Source: Anoplolepis gracilipes
Lineage: Eukaryota > Arthropoda > Insecta > Hymenoptera > Formicidae
Reading direction: 5' to 3'
NCBI RefSeq assembly: GCF_047496725.1
Contig: NC_132974.1
Coordinates: forward strand, 2,177,501 to 2,241,500
Length of the DNA stretch: 64,000 bases
A program made the position numbers and the translations under genes. Below the pieces are notes generated by a model. It did not search any database and had not been told where the DNA came from. It worked only from the letters and a program-made list of their open reading frames with translations. Position 1 is the stretch's first letter, and each line of letters starts with the position of its first letter. Shown piece by piece: positions 54,201 to 64,000 of the stretch.

Positions 54201-54432
54201 GACACGATATGTGTCGTGTCAATTTATCGAATTCGTCACTACATGGCTAAATTATCGCAAAGCAACTTGTAACGATGTATTGTGGAATCCTAGATCATTG
54301 TTTAAATCCCCATTCGATGAAGTTTTAGATCATCTTAAGGAATACGCTGTGATGTTAAATAATAAAGGGTTGAAAGATGCTTATGAGAATCTTCAACGTG
54401 CGGTAAGAGGTGTTTTAAATATCTTAAAGTAA
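49103..54432 (+). CDS. ARM/HEAT-like helical repeat protein, 14 exons, not recognised
   Basis: Fourteen exons chain with GT-AG borders and matching phases into about 933 residues ending at TAA 54430-54432. The product is Leu/Ile/Asn-rich and almost all helical, with paired amphipathic helices such as KKFVTVVLECLEII and short polar loops. This is typical of an armadillo/HEAT solenoid. There is no signal peptide or membrane segment. The first visible ATG (49103) follows an acceptor-like CTAG, with an in-frame stop just before it, so upstream coding exons are possible and the N-terminus may be incomplete. The meiosis inhibitor 1 (MEI1) family has this kind of fold, but I see no motif that proves it. 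Codon use is more AT-rich than in osp, which suggests faster divergence. Confidence 0.75.
49524..49675 (+). CDS. Helical repeat gene, exon 2
   Basis: Acceptor AAATAG, phase 0 to 2. The donor GTATGC at 49676 is chosen over GTAACG at 49671 because only it keeps exon 3 open. Confidence 0.75.
49814..49990 (+). CDS. Helical repeat gene, exon 3
   Basis: Acceptor ATACGCAG, donor GTATAT, phase 2-2. It encodes VVLECLEIISFNKKFYENR and a second helix pair. Confidence 0.8.
50289..50588 (+). CDS. Helical repeat gene, exon 4
   Basis: 300 bases, phase 2-2, donor GTAAAG. Three helix pairs, ending LLCSICAGSSR. Confidence 0.8.
50672..50780 (+). CDS. Helical repeat gene, exon 5
   Basis: Acceptor TTAACAG, donor GTACGT, phase 2 to 0. 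Confidence 0.78.
50862..51025 (+). CDS. Helical repeat gene, exon 6
   Basis: Acceptor TCGGCAG, donor GTAAGT, phase 0 to 2. Leu/Asn-rich helices. Confidence 0.8.
51026..51822. other. Intron of helical repeat gene
   Basis: The longest visible intron of this gene, 797 bases. AT-rich with an (AT)n run near 51204-51226. No exon seen. Confidence 0.75.
51823..52059 (+). CDS. Helical repeat gene, exon 7
   Basis: Acceptor ACATTATAG, phase 2-2. The donor GTACAA is weak but is the one whose phase fits exon 8. Confidence 0.72.
52143..52248 (+). CDS. Helical repeat gene, exon 8
   Basis: Acceptor TACTTTTAG, donor GTAAGT, phase 2 to 0. Confidence 0.78.
52309..52569 (+). CDS. Helical repeat gene, exon 9
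   Basis: 87 codons, phase 0-0, acceptor CTTTGCAG, donor GTGAGC. Confidence 0.82.
52775..52940 (+). CDS. Helical repeat gene, exon 10
   Basis: Acceptor CGAATAG, weak donor GTTTGT, phase 0 to 1. Clear ARM-like pair (ISAAMKGLRHLIQID and on). Confidence 0.75.
53117..53329 (+). CDS. Helical repeat gene, exon 11
   Basis: Acceptor ATTTGCAG, donor GTAAAA, phase 1-1. Confidence 0.8.
53441..53580 (+). CDS. Helical repeat gene, exon 12
   Basis: Acceptor AATTACAG, donor GTATAC, phase 1 to 0. Confidence 0.78.
53666..53881 (+). CDS. Helical repeat gene, exon 13
   Basis: 72 codons, phase 0-0, acceptor TTATCAG, donor GTCAGT. Confidence 0.8.
54058..54432 (+). CDS. Helical repeat gene, exon 14 with stop
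   Basis: Acceptor TTTTATAG, 124 codons then TAA. It ends in a long charged helix (LKDAYENLQRAVRGVLNILK). Confidence 0.85.
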   Translation, partial: KHEPQRDTVYQSLIVLLHFCNTKVTIKTLLPHICSVMSNYYLILNVVKTRYVSCQFIEFVTTWLNYRKATCNDVLWNPRSLFKSPFDEVLDHLKEYAVMLNNKGLKDAYENLQRAVRGVLNILK

Positions 54433-54717
54433 ACTACACATTTTGCAAGAATTATCAATATCTTGTCTTAATAACTTTTATATATTTTTTATTCTTACAT
54501 TTTTATATTTTTGTTTTAGCTGTCACAATTCCAATGAACAATAACAATTGTGTAGATTATATCACGTTGTATCACAGTACAATTCGTTCGCAAGGAAGAA
54601 GTTGTAAAGAGTTTACATATATTTTATAAGAGTTTTTGAATTTCCTATTAAAAATTGTTTCAATTTACTCTTTAAAGTTTAATAATTAATTTTGTATTTT
54701 AATAATGTTAAATGTCG

Positions 54718-54723
54718 AATAAA
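54718..54723 (+). terminator. Poly-A signal AATAAA of the helical repeat gene
   Basis: First canonical hexamer after the stop, giving a 3'UTR of about 310 bases. Confidence 0.55.
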
Positions 54724-54929
54724 ATTAAGTTCTATATTTTTCAAGTTAAAAACGTAAGGTTCTGTATTTTAAGAAAGAATATAAAATTACTTATGTAGAA
54801 TATATAACATTTTAAAATATCTTACAATTTTCTTTATCTCTCCGTTATACAACGAGATTGCATTATTCAGTATCATGGTATATAAGAATTGAATATACAC
54901 TATTTTAAGAATATTTTAACAGAGAGAAG

Positions 54930-54973
<44 letters not shown>

Positions 54974-55045
54974 CGTATATATACACATATATATATATAT
55001 ATTTATGTATATATATATAAATATATATTTATGTATATATACATA
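54930..55045. repeat. (AT)n-rich tract between two convergent genes
   Basis: Long TA/AT/ACATAT runs separating the 3' ends of the + strand helical gene and the - strand secreted gene. Confidence 0.85.
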
Positions 55046-55085
55046 AAAACAATATAATGCGATCGGTGCATTAACCAGCCAACAG

Positions 55086-55095
55086 TTTATTTATT
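55086..55095 (-). terminator. Overlapping AATAAA poly-A signals, minus strand
   Basis: TTTATTTATT on the + strand gives two overlapping AATAAA hexamers on the minus strand, about 460 bases after the stop of the secreted-protein gene. Confidence 0.5.
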
Positions 55096-55552
55096 TATAT
55101 TGTGCAGTATTATTATCAACTTTACGACAATGTCGTAAATAACATGTGCGTACAAAAAGTAGAAAAAGATTGTATTTGAATAATAATCTAATCCTTCGGT
55201 GTACTCTCTCTTCATTTTGGTGCAAAACTGCATATTATGCATTTTTGCTATTTTTAATGCATGATACGCATTTAAATCCATTTTTTATGGTGTTCCAAAC
55301 ATCCTAGTATGTATCATGCAGCACTTTACAACGATTTAATCCTTTCGGGGTAGCAAGTTCTAAACAAGAGACAAGCATTACTGTTATTACTATTTATAAT
55401 ATAATCGCCGCGTAGAAGACGCGTTTTTGTTGCGCGATTATAATTACTCCGAAGGGGTTAAATAGTACACCGTCCTCTGTCGTTCAGTTTTAGATTAAAA
55501 GTTTTTTTTTTTTTTTTTTTTACTTGAGTCTCTTTCGGCGAGTTTCTTTTTC

Positions 55553-55633
55553 TTACTTTCGCGGTCGACCGTTTCGCTGCATGAAGCAACCTTTGAAGGA
55601 ATTTAATCTCACGTCAATCTCACCCTCCTCCAA
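55553..55633 (-). CDS. Secreted six-Cys gene, exon 3 with stop
   Basis: Acceptor ATATTTCAG, 26 codons then TAA. It holds the acidic LEEGEIDVR motif, the last Cys, and a basic end (NGRPRK). Confidence 0.88.
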   Translation of the reverse strand: MEEGEIDVRLNSFKGCFMQRNGRPRK

Positions 55634-57553
55634 CTGAAATATGTTTATCATTCATGTTACTATATCGCCTGCGTAAATAGTATATCGGATACGTAAATAT
55701 ACGGTGTACAGCAACATATAGCAACCAAACGCAATTAATGGAATTGGTACTCCGCGTATATACGTACTTGATCGAATAAATAAATCTCCTTGTAACAGGA
55801 CGGCGACACGCATTCTCGGATGCATCGTGTTTTCGCAACATCACCGCTTCTGTGCTGCGATTGCATTTTGCAGGCTCCGCTCTCCTCACAAGCCTGCTCG
55901 AATTGTCTAAAGAGAAGCTCCTACGACAGTATACATTTATCAATCATAATTACAACATTGTCGATTTAATTTTTTTTTCTCAATATTAATTTTATAAACA
56001 CAACAAATATTTAATAACAGCAAATTGAATATAAATGGTTTTAAAATATTCCATCTTATTTTTGCTGTAAATGAATTATTAATCCTTCTGTTATAAAGTA
56101 TCTCAAATAGTGTCCTAGAATATGAATATTTTATATAATATTATAATATATTTATTATAATTATATTAATATTAAATATAATCCTGGAGAAAATTATTAT
56201 TCTGTTAGAGCTTATTGGGGTATTAATATAACAAACGCTTGCATATATATTCTGCATCGTGGTGGGATAAAGCAGAATGCAACAATTGATTCGCGCATGT
56301 TGAAAGATTAACCTCAATTAAAGTCAATGCGACTTCCAGCACGGTATATATATACTTTTAATTTTCTTTACGAATCGCGCACTATAGTCTGCCTTTCACC
56401 GCGTGAATAAAAGCATTGTCGCGTAAGCGATAAATCTTTGACAAAGAATGTATTTACCGAACATCATTTCAGGAAGCTGTAACTTCCTCTTATCTTCTCT
56501 TCTAAACCGGAAAGATATATATCGTAGAGATACGTTTCCGATAAACTCTACATCTGAAATGAATGATGAAAGATCATTCGTAAAATCCCCGATGATATCT
56601 CGATATGACTTTTCATCATTTTTTTTTTCTATATCAGAAGCGAATGCGGATTATTTTTAACTTTTAAATGGAACATCTCCACTGTATTTTTCTACGACGT
56701 GTAATCGCGTTATACGTACTCCTTCGTACTTTTCTGATCGCAAAGAAACTCACTATCGCGTCTTGTTACGATCTAAATTTAATTTTCGCGATCTACTTTT
56801 CGTTGAACAAGTTCGACGAAAGAGAATTCTTTCTCGTCGCTACGAATCGCTATGGATTTGAGTCAGAACTTCCAAATGCAAATACATGTATTATTCGCAT
56901 GTTATTTTTAAGGACGTTCATGTACGCTTTAGCTGAATATTTTGAATGATGTCAAATCGATCGCGATTCCTTTATTAAATTGCTATCTTAAGTTGATCTT
57001 ATTTTCTTTGATTATAATAAGATACCGACTAACCCGTCTTCACAATGATTTTAAATTTTTATTTTATCATCAGTTTTTTTTTCAGACAAAAAAAGTTTAA
57101 TAATTTTCGATTTTTTAATAATTTTTTTCTAAATTTTGATTTTTTTTTTACCAAACCAAACGGATTTTTTACTTTTATACGCAAGCATTAAAAATAAAGA
57201 TATTTTATAACCAATTCATGATTTATGTATAAAAATGACTTGAGGTTTTTATATACATATATTTGTCGTTTAAAAGTCAGGGCCGGATTAGCGTCAATGC
57301 TGCCGTCCCCAGTATCGTAAAAGCGCCACCCTTCCAAATGAGGGTTGCTCGCCATAACCTGTATCAGCGTTCAAGCACGTACCCCACTCGTCAAAGATAA
57401 ATCCGACGAATTGTATGACCGACTTACATTCTTGGTGGTCTCCTTGTACGGGTACTCGGGAAATGTGAAGGTCTTGGCGAGGGATCCTGGTCCTTCCTGG
57501 AGATGGCCGATGACGAGGATCAAGCTGAGCACGAACGCCACCCTTAGTGCCAT
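55553..57553 (-). CDS. Secreted six-cysteine protein, 119 aa, 3 exons
   Basis: A complete small gene. Residues 1 to about 26 are a signal peptide (MALRVAFVLSLILVIGH then a polar end and a likely cut after SLA). The mature part has six cysteines at residues 53, 59, 75, 79, 84 and 109, probably three disulfides. A conserved-looking core, RECVSPSCYKEIY and LEEGEIDVRLNSFKGCF, lies across the last splice. Both introns are phase 0 with good GT-AG sites. The core resembles a small metazoan secreted family of unknown function (DUF4787 by memory, unverified). The gene is convergent with the helical repeat gene. It could be a secreted ligand or matrix protein, but no function is shown. Start choice: the only Met followed by a hydrophobic core. 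Confidence 0.85.
55768..55920 (-). CDS. Secreted six-Cys gene, exon 2
   Basis: 51 codons, acceptor GTCGTAG, donor GTACGT, phase 0-0. It contains five of the six cysteines. Confidence 0.88.
55921..57427 (-). other. Intron 1 of the secreted six-Cys gene
   Basis: 1507 bases, mostly AT-rich, with no other exon seen. It contains a hAT-like terminal fragment at about 57278-57360. An open + frame at 56668-56949 shows no domain. Confidence 0.75.
57278..57360. mobile_element. Possible hAT-type transposon terminal fragment
   Basis: CAGGGCCGGATTAGC followed by a GCCGTCCCC/GCGCCACCC-type stretch is the usual look of hAT inverted-repeat ends. No matching opposite end or target duplication was seen, so only a remnant is claimed. 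Confidence 0.45.
57428..57553 (-). CDS. Secreted six-Cys gene, exon 1 (signal peptide)
   Basis: 42 codons from the ATG at 57553-57551 to the donor GTAAGT. A 5'UTR acceptor (CCACCAG) sits at 57624-57626, so an upstream non-coding exon is likely. Confidence 0.85.
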
Positions 57554-57962
57554 GTTGAGCGGAGCCGGTGACCGATCAATAGATGAGGATGGCGCTCCGT
57601 CTGCTTCCTCTACCGTGTTTCTACTGGTGGAAAATAGGAAACTTTCAGGTCTAATAAACTGTGAGAATTGACCGTTGACTTGTGAATATTTCATTACCAA
57701 ACCATATATAATTTTCAAACATACAAGTAAACTCCAGTTAGCAACGAATGATTATTTCTTTTCTGTACGTTGTTATATTCTTGCAGTGAATTATTCAATT
57801 TTTTTATTTTCTCTTTAATTCTAACACAATTTTATATTTGTATCTCAAGGCATAATTAAATTTATTTATAATTCGAATTATGTAAGTTTTTTTCAAGTAA
57901 AACTTGATTTCAACTCGATGCCGACAACAAAATATATATAGTATATATAAAATATATGTGGG

Positions 57963-57965
<3 letters not shown>

Positions 57966-58018
<53 letters not shown>
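57966..58018. repeat. Compound (AC)n(AT)n microsatellite
   Basis: About 17 AC units followed by about 9 AT units. Confidence 0.95.
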
Positions 58019-58019
<1 letters not shown>

Positions 58020-59269
58020 GGTTTTTATATTTATTAAAATCCATAGCTCAATATAAAAACAATATTATTCTTCTTCACGAAGGCAAAAGCAAGGTAATAT
58101 AAATAGTATAATAATATTTGATAAAATAATGATCTTTTTATATAAGTTGTAAAACGACATTAGATAATTGTTATTTAAAAATCAGCAAATTTATCAACAT
58201 ATTTATTAACATATTTAAGAGTAATTTTACATTTTTACATAATCTTTGTTTTTTAATAGTAAAATATAATTGAAATATGATTTCTAAGAAGATAATAAAA
58301 TTATAATTTCTTATTATTTTCTTTTTTTAGATAATTATTTCTTTTTATTAGAATATATTTAAATACTAATAAAATTAATTTTGTCATGTTTGCAGTGATG
58401 TTACAGGAGATAATTAAGAAAGTCACGAAAAATTAAAAGAAACGCAAAGGATGTCGACGAATGAAACTTTGCGTCGTAATTTAGAATTTTACAAAATTCT
58501 CTCCAGAAAACTTTTCTTAAGAAGAACAGCCGGAAAACAAGAATTTCTAATGCAACTCGCGCGACCGAAATTCGTGAGGATTAATAGCTGTAATATCTTA
58601 CTTTTCGAGAAAAGGAAAATAATGTACGAATCTTAATCCCTCGAATTATTAATCTCTTGGCTTCTCGCTCGCTTAAAAAATTCATTCCTCTCGCTTTAAT
58701 TAAAGTACAGAGTTTCTTTTATTTATATTACATATTCGAAAAGATAATTCGGATAATATTGAACGTCTTTGTAACTCTAAATTAAATAATGAAAACTTAT
58801 ATCAGAATAAAAATATTATATACATAATTATTTATTATTAATTATATTTGACACAGGCTTTTAATTCTATGAATCTAAAAATATCTAAAAATAATATTCT
58901 TAACTCTTAAACATTATTAAATGTTATATATTCATTTATTGTATATAATACAAGTATATGCAATCCTTAAAGAAATTCCTCTGAGGATATCAGTGGCCGT
59001 GAAAGCCTTAAAACTAGAAGTATATGCAATATTTTTAATGCAATATACATATATATGTTACATCTAAAGGAAATCTTTCTGTGAAGTAATATAAAATTAT
59101 ATTATAACTCATTGTCAGTATTCTTAATAAGATATAAGTTGAGTCTCTAACACTAATATATAGATCACTTCTTTTAATTAAATAATGCTTTAGATTGATA
59201 GATTTTTCAATTGACTGCTAATGCTATGTTTACTTATTTTAATAAACGTTAGAATAGTTTTTTTTTTAA

Positions 59270-59710
59270 ACGAGTGTTTGGGCGTTTGTAAATAATTCTC
59301 GCAAGCTTTGCACTTTCGACGCCACTGTGACAGTGACATGCGTGAATTCACCGATAACTCCATATAGCGGCGCAGCTGTGATATTTGCATAAAACGTATC
59401 GAGGCACATGCACCAGAGCGCACTAGCATTTATCGTTTCGGTGTGTATATGAGCAGCGGACGAGACACGACGAACGTTTTTGCCGGGTTAGGCATTGCGC
59501 ACCACCAATCCCGAATTCCGCGCGCGGCTTTCGTGCCATTAATTCGAGATTTCGGCGGCGATTAGCAGCAGTTTCGACCCGCCCGGTGTGTTTCTCTTCT
59601 GTCCCTCGCGTGATGCAACATTCTGCCGGTCGCGTAGACAATCCCCCTGTGCAACAACGCGAAGAAGTATCGCGTCCACGTATAAATAAGCTTGTTCTCC
59701 GTTCTAGGTT
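59270..59710. promoter_or_regulatory. GC-richer block with a TATA-like string
   Basis: CpG-rich island in AT-rich surroundings, about 1.7-2.2 kb upstream of the minus-strand secreted gene. TATAAATA at 59681-59688 would point to a + strand start, so the direction is ambiguous. A minus-strand open frame at 59423-59641 is Arg/Thr-rich without a domain. Confidence 0.25.
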
Positions 59711-60080
59711 TAATTAAAGTTGTTGGTAATCTAGTTTGGTTGCTTCTTTAATTTTAACTTCAATTCATATTACATGTAATTGTTATCGTCGATCGTTTCT
59801 TATTAATTCAATTATTTTCGTCCCGATAATTCAAGTCAATTTTGTAATATGATACAACTGACTTAATCGATATTAAAGATAATAATTCCACAAATTTTAT
59901 GGCTCTATTTTAGGAAAATTTTATTTTATTCTTTTTTTATAAAATGCGTAATTTTTTAAGTTTTTGAATATTTTCAATATCTTGACATATATTCTGTTAA
60001 CAGATAATTGATTCAATTTTAATATAATCGTAGATAGAGTTAAAATTTGAAGAAAATATTTTTGCCATCAGTTTTCTAAA

Positions 60081-60128
60081 ATTAATTGTATATTACATCA
60101 CACCGAAGTGTTGTAATATACAATTAAT
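60081..60128. repeat. Perfect 17-bp inverted repeat with 14-base centre
   Basis: Arms 60081-60097 and 60112-60128 are exact complements. The centre contains a further ACAC/GTGT pair around CGAA. Confidence 0.9.
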
Positions 60129-62251
60129 GAAATAGAAGTTTCTAAATATAACGCGCAAAATATTATATTTAGACGAAATAATAGAGAGAGAAGCAGAACT
60201 TAATTTAAAAAACATATAATTGTTTCATCTCTGATATATAAAAGTTATTTAATTTGAGAGGAATGAAAATTCGCATTTATAGTTGAATTTAGTAAAACGA
60301 CTGTATTAAGCAAAATTTTACTACGCTTTGTAAAACATTTTCAGAGTGACATTATTCATAAAAAAATATAGAACATAAAATAAGGCAAATATGTTGCTGC
60401 AAAAAAAATACATAACATTTTAATTAGTTTAAATATAATACAGCACACGCATTTTAAATTATGTATTTAAATCTGAGAATATTAATCTGTCATTTTTAAA
60501 ATTTAAATAACTCTATTATTATTAATAATAATATAATAAGTTTATATATAGTGTAATACAATCTGTTTGATTGATATTTGCCTGCTTGCCCGCGATCTAA
60601 TTACCGTATCAATTATTTTAGAGGATTATAATTACGCAGATGTTGAGTTCGGATACAGGCTATTTTTTTTGTTTCGTTATAATTATCTTCTCACGCTCGA
60701 TTGAAACTCATAATTAAATTGTTAGATATACACTTGACATAACTTGTTGCCCCACTGTTTCGCGTCGAAGATTAATTGAAAATCCTGATAGATTAGTAAC
60801 TCATTTTTATATATTAATTATTCATTTTTTATATAATGTAAAAGATATAAAAAATTATTTCAATTTCACTACAACTATTTTTCACTCTTTGATTAGTTTT
60901 ATATCTTAGTAACAGCAATAGCTATATATTACATTTACAATTTACTATCACTCACACATGCTCTCTTTTGAGGAAATTAAGTATTATTTATTAATATTTC
61001 AATTGCTGTAATAGACATTTTAAAATATCTATAGCAACGTAATGAAAACTTACGCTCAACAAAATAATGAATTGGGTCTCAGTACAATGAATTATGCTTT
61101 GTTGGTACAAACATAATTAACGTCCTAGCATAGCTATATAGTTCTCTTCGAAGAGACAGAATAATAAGCGAGAGCAGTTCTCTCGGGTGACGTATTTCAT
61201 AGTTAGTATGTCACGATAAGAAACAATGAAATACGGCAGATGATCACAAAATACGAGATCCTTTGTCGCAATTCTCTCGCGAAGATTCATGATTATAATA
61301 TATGCGATACGTCGAGTTATTCCCAGAGAGTAGAGAGCTAAATACACAATTACTATCGTGGGGTCAGTGTATTAACTGTAATAAAAAATACAAATACTTC
61401 TCACAACGGTAGACTAAGCAATTTTTTTAAGTGCTCTAAAATTTATCTGTCAAATATATCATATTTACGACGATTTACAACTCGCTTATATATACATATA
61501 ATGTCATATGGAATCTTGATGCACATAAATTGCAGGCTGCACGTGCCTTGTTAAAATTATGTTGCTCAAAACTTGTATACAATGATTTAAATATCTTGTA
61601 GCGTCAAACCATAACATAAACGAGGAAAGTAAAACCAGATTGTTACAAAAATAATTCAATGTATATCAATTTGAATTTGTAAAATATGTAAATTTAAGTT
61701 ATATGGAAAAATGAATTATTTCTTAAATATTTCAAAAAAAATATTAAAAAATTTTTATTTACATTATTTATTAAATAGTAAGCGTATTAAAGTGTAAGCT
61801 ATCTCGCAATGTAAGACTAGAAACATTTTTAAACTTTTTAAATCTGATGTTAAATGTTTTTCGTATATATATATATATTTATTGCAAAAAATAGAAAGGC
61901 TGTGAAATTTATTTTCACACACAATTAATACTTTACGCAAGATTATTTTTATGTCAATACCTTTAAAAGCAACAGCGCAATTCAGAAGTACATAATCGAA
62001 GGTATCTTAGAGATAGAATACAGAAGTAAAAGCTGATTTAATTGCAGTGTAATTAACTACAGATGGCGACGTGGTTAATTTAATTACAACGATTAAGAGA
62101 CTTGTTCCAGCGAGGTCAATATTCGCACTCGAATTACTTGGGCAATTTTAAATTCCCTGTTTGTAAGACTAATATTCTAAAACAAAGTTTCTAATAGATG
62201 AAAAGGAAGTAAACTTCGAGGGAAAATATATTAGATTTATTTTTTCTATTA

Positions 62252-62260
<9 letters not shown>

Positions 62261-62288
<28 letters not shown>
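62261..62288. repeat. (AT)n microsatellite
   Basis: About 13 AT units after an A-run. Confidence 0.9.
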
Positions 62289-62291
<3 letters not shown>

Positions 62292-62700
62292 GTATAATCA
62301 CGTACGTATAACAGCTAGCAATAAATTATTTTATCAGAAATCAAGTTTAAATATCATTAACATTGTACTAATATTGTAATTTAGTAGTGTACATACATTC
62401 TACTTGCAATTTACTTCTATTGCAACTTTATATAAATTTTATTAGATTAGAAAACATATTACACATTAAACGCGTCTTTTGTCATCTTGGAACAAATATT
62501 TATCGTAGCACAATGCGCGTAATTGCGCTCATATTGGCACGGCAGCCATAATTGTTAACTCAAACTCAATTTACCGAGGCTCTTGACCATGTTATCGCGT
62601 TTCACGCAGACTATCATACGAAGGAGGAAATGAAAGCCGCGAGAATTGCATTCCACTGTTAACGGAATTGCATGCCGCGAAATTTTGTATCGGATCGCTT

Positions 62701-62712
62701 TCTATCTCTCTA

Positions 62713-62751
<39 letters not shown>

Positions 62752-62758
62752 TTCTCTT
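62701..62758. repeat. (CT)n-rich microsatellite
   Basis: Interrupted CT/TTCTCT array next to a GC-richer block. Confidence 0.9.
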
Positions 62759-64000
62759 GAAAGTTAAATTTGTGTACTATTGCGAACTGGAACGGCAATA
62801 CAACACACACATTCGTGTCGTCAGTTCCTCTGATTTATCGGTGTGCCTCGAACGAGCCCCCTCGCTACATACGACGATAGTTCCCTTGGCGTTGAACACG
62901 CAAATCCTCTGCCACCGATTCGCGGTGGCGGGGAAAAGGGATGACAGTAGATTTCCTCACGTTTGTCCGTTATTGACCGTGCAAATAAGGATCGACTATA
63001 ATAGGTAACGTTGATACGCGGGTAAACAGATCTATCCCATTCCTCGAATACGTGCTCGCGACGCGAGGTTGCATATATATTATATACATGTGCGCGAATC
63101 AATTGTCGGTGTGAATATCCAGAGTATTGCATATTATATACCACGCGAATATACGTACAGGAACGTGGCAGCGGTTAATAATAGGAGACATATTGAATGA
63201 CCGAGGCTTGACATGCTTGATTAAATCTCGCGAATTTCATTCGAAGTTGTCAGAGAACATTTCTTTTATTTTCGAGGCTAACAGACATTTTTCTATAAAA
63301 TATATTTAATCATTGTTTAATAATTGAAGACTTTTTGTTATATTAAACTTATTTCAACTCACACTTTATTTCTTTCAACTCTTGCGAAAGATATTTGTGA
63401 CGTGTGACTCTGTCATACGTGTATCTATTAAGAAGAATTTATAACGTTGACAATGTGCTAAGGATTCAATTATAAATGTGAATCTTTCTTAATTAGCGTT
63501 TGTGTGTAACCGCGATTTGTGTAATGGTAGCTTGGGTTACTGTGTGTAAGGATCGTTAATTACAAAGCTTCGAGTTAGAGCTTAATGATGCTTAAACATC
63601 AGTACGAGCATACTCACGCGTAAACTTCGCAACCCTATTCTAATTCGCATTGTCACGCATAGAGACTAGTAGGTCGATCGTTATTTCAGCTTTTAATTAA
63701 ACACGTCATTTATTCATGCATCGCTATGCGACGTATATTTCAAATGCTAACGATGCATAACTCGATGTATTCGATGTGTTATTTCGGCTGAGCAACATAT
63801 AATTAGTTCATAAGTTAATAAAATTTAATCAATTGATTTAAAAAGTAAAGCACGAACCTTTAATAATTTGTCTTCTTTTTAATTGTTTCAGTAACCTATG
63901 CTTGAATTAACAAAAAATATGTAGTTTATAAGTATAAAAAGCACAGAGTTATTTATGCACATATATATTTATTTCAATAGAGTTAAAGTCGAGTTTGCGA

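Larger units (their letters stand above)
57624..64000. other. No supported gene; upstream of the secreted-protein gene
   Basis: AT-rich with many short open frames that carry no domain. A GC-richer block at 59270-59700 and another at 62460-63200 may be promoter regions. A strong palindrome lies at 60081-60128. 5'UTR exons of the minus-strand gene may lie here but cannot be recognised. Confidence 0.55.

Noticed and set aside
56668..56949. 93-codon + strand frame in intron of the secreted gene
   Set aside because: Hydrophobic but without a domain, signal-peptide logic or splice partners.
59423..59641. Minus-strand frame upstream of the secreted gene
   Set aside because: GC-rich block with an Arg-rich product; better read as possible promoter or 5'UTR.
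1..64000. CRISPR arrays, operons, rRNA and tRNA genes
   Set aside because: No regularly spaced direct repeats, no tRNA B-box with a cloverleaf, and the genes have introns, so bacterial features do not apply.

Overview
The window looks like insect nuclear DNA, most probably from a hymenopteran such as an ant. The non-coding DNA is AT-rich, broken by GC- and CpG-richer blocks and many short microsatellites, and the genes have GT-AG introns and very long intron space. The species call is inference from composition and from the osp protein.

Bases 1-28980 hold no exon I can support. They read as the long intron and flank 5' of an osp (outspread, MPRIP/p116Rip-like) gene. Several blocks are GC-rich and possibly regulatory; the rest is AT-rich sequence with simple repeats and some clean inverted repeats.

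Bases 28981-45658 (+) carry the osp gene from the middle of its first PH domain to the stop codon. I could chain fourteen exons by eye with matching splice phases throughout: 6441 coding bases, about 2146 residues. In order they encode the end of PH domain 1, a short basic linker, a Ser/Thr-rich linker, a complete second PH domain, an Arg/Ser-rich stretch, and a very long coiled-coil region. Most of the coiled coil lies in one 2.8-kb exon. A low-complexity C-terminus follows. The start codon and the first half of PH1 must lie upstream of the window. A 3'UTR probably runs to about 47.5 kb and contains a strong stem-loop.

Bases about 49094-54432 (+) carry a second gene of at least 14 phase-consistent exons, about 933 residues. 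It is a Leu/Ile-rich, all-helical, ARM/HEAT-like protein that I cannot name with confidence.

Bases 55553-57553 (-) carry a small, complete three-exon gene for a secreted six-cysteine protein of 119 residues. It faces the second gene tail to tail, with about 1.1 kb between the stop codons.

Bases 57624-64000 hold no gene I can support, only AT-rich sequence, microsatellites, one strong palindrome and two GC-richer blocks that may be promoters. The most interesting leads are phase-compatible, probably undescribed cassette or terminal exons of osp (29396-29527, 45139-45279, 48287-48372), paired CxxC motifs inside its coiled coil, the 3'UTR hairpin, and a duplicated hairpin element near 14.6 and 15.5 kb.
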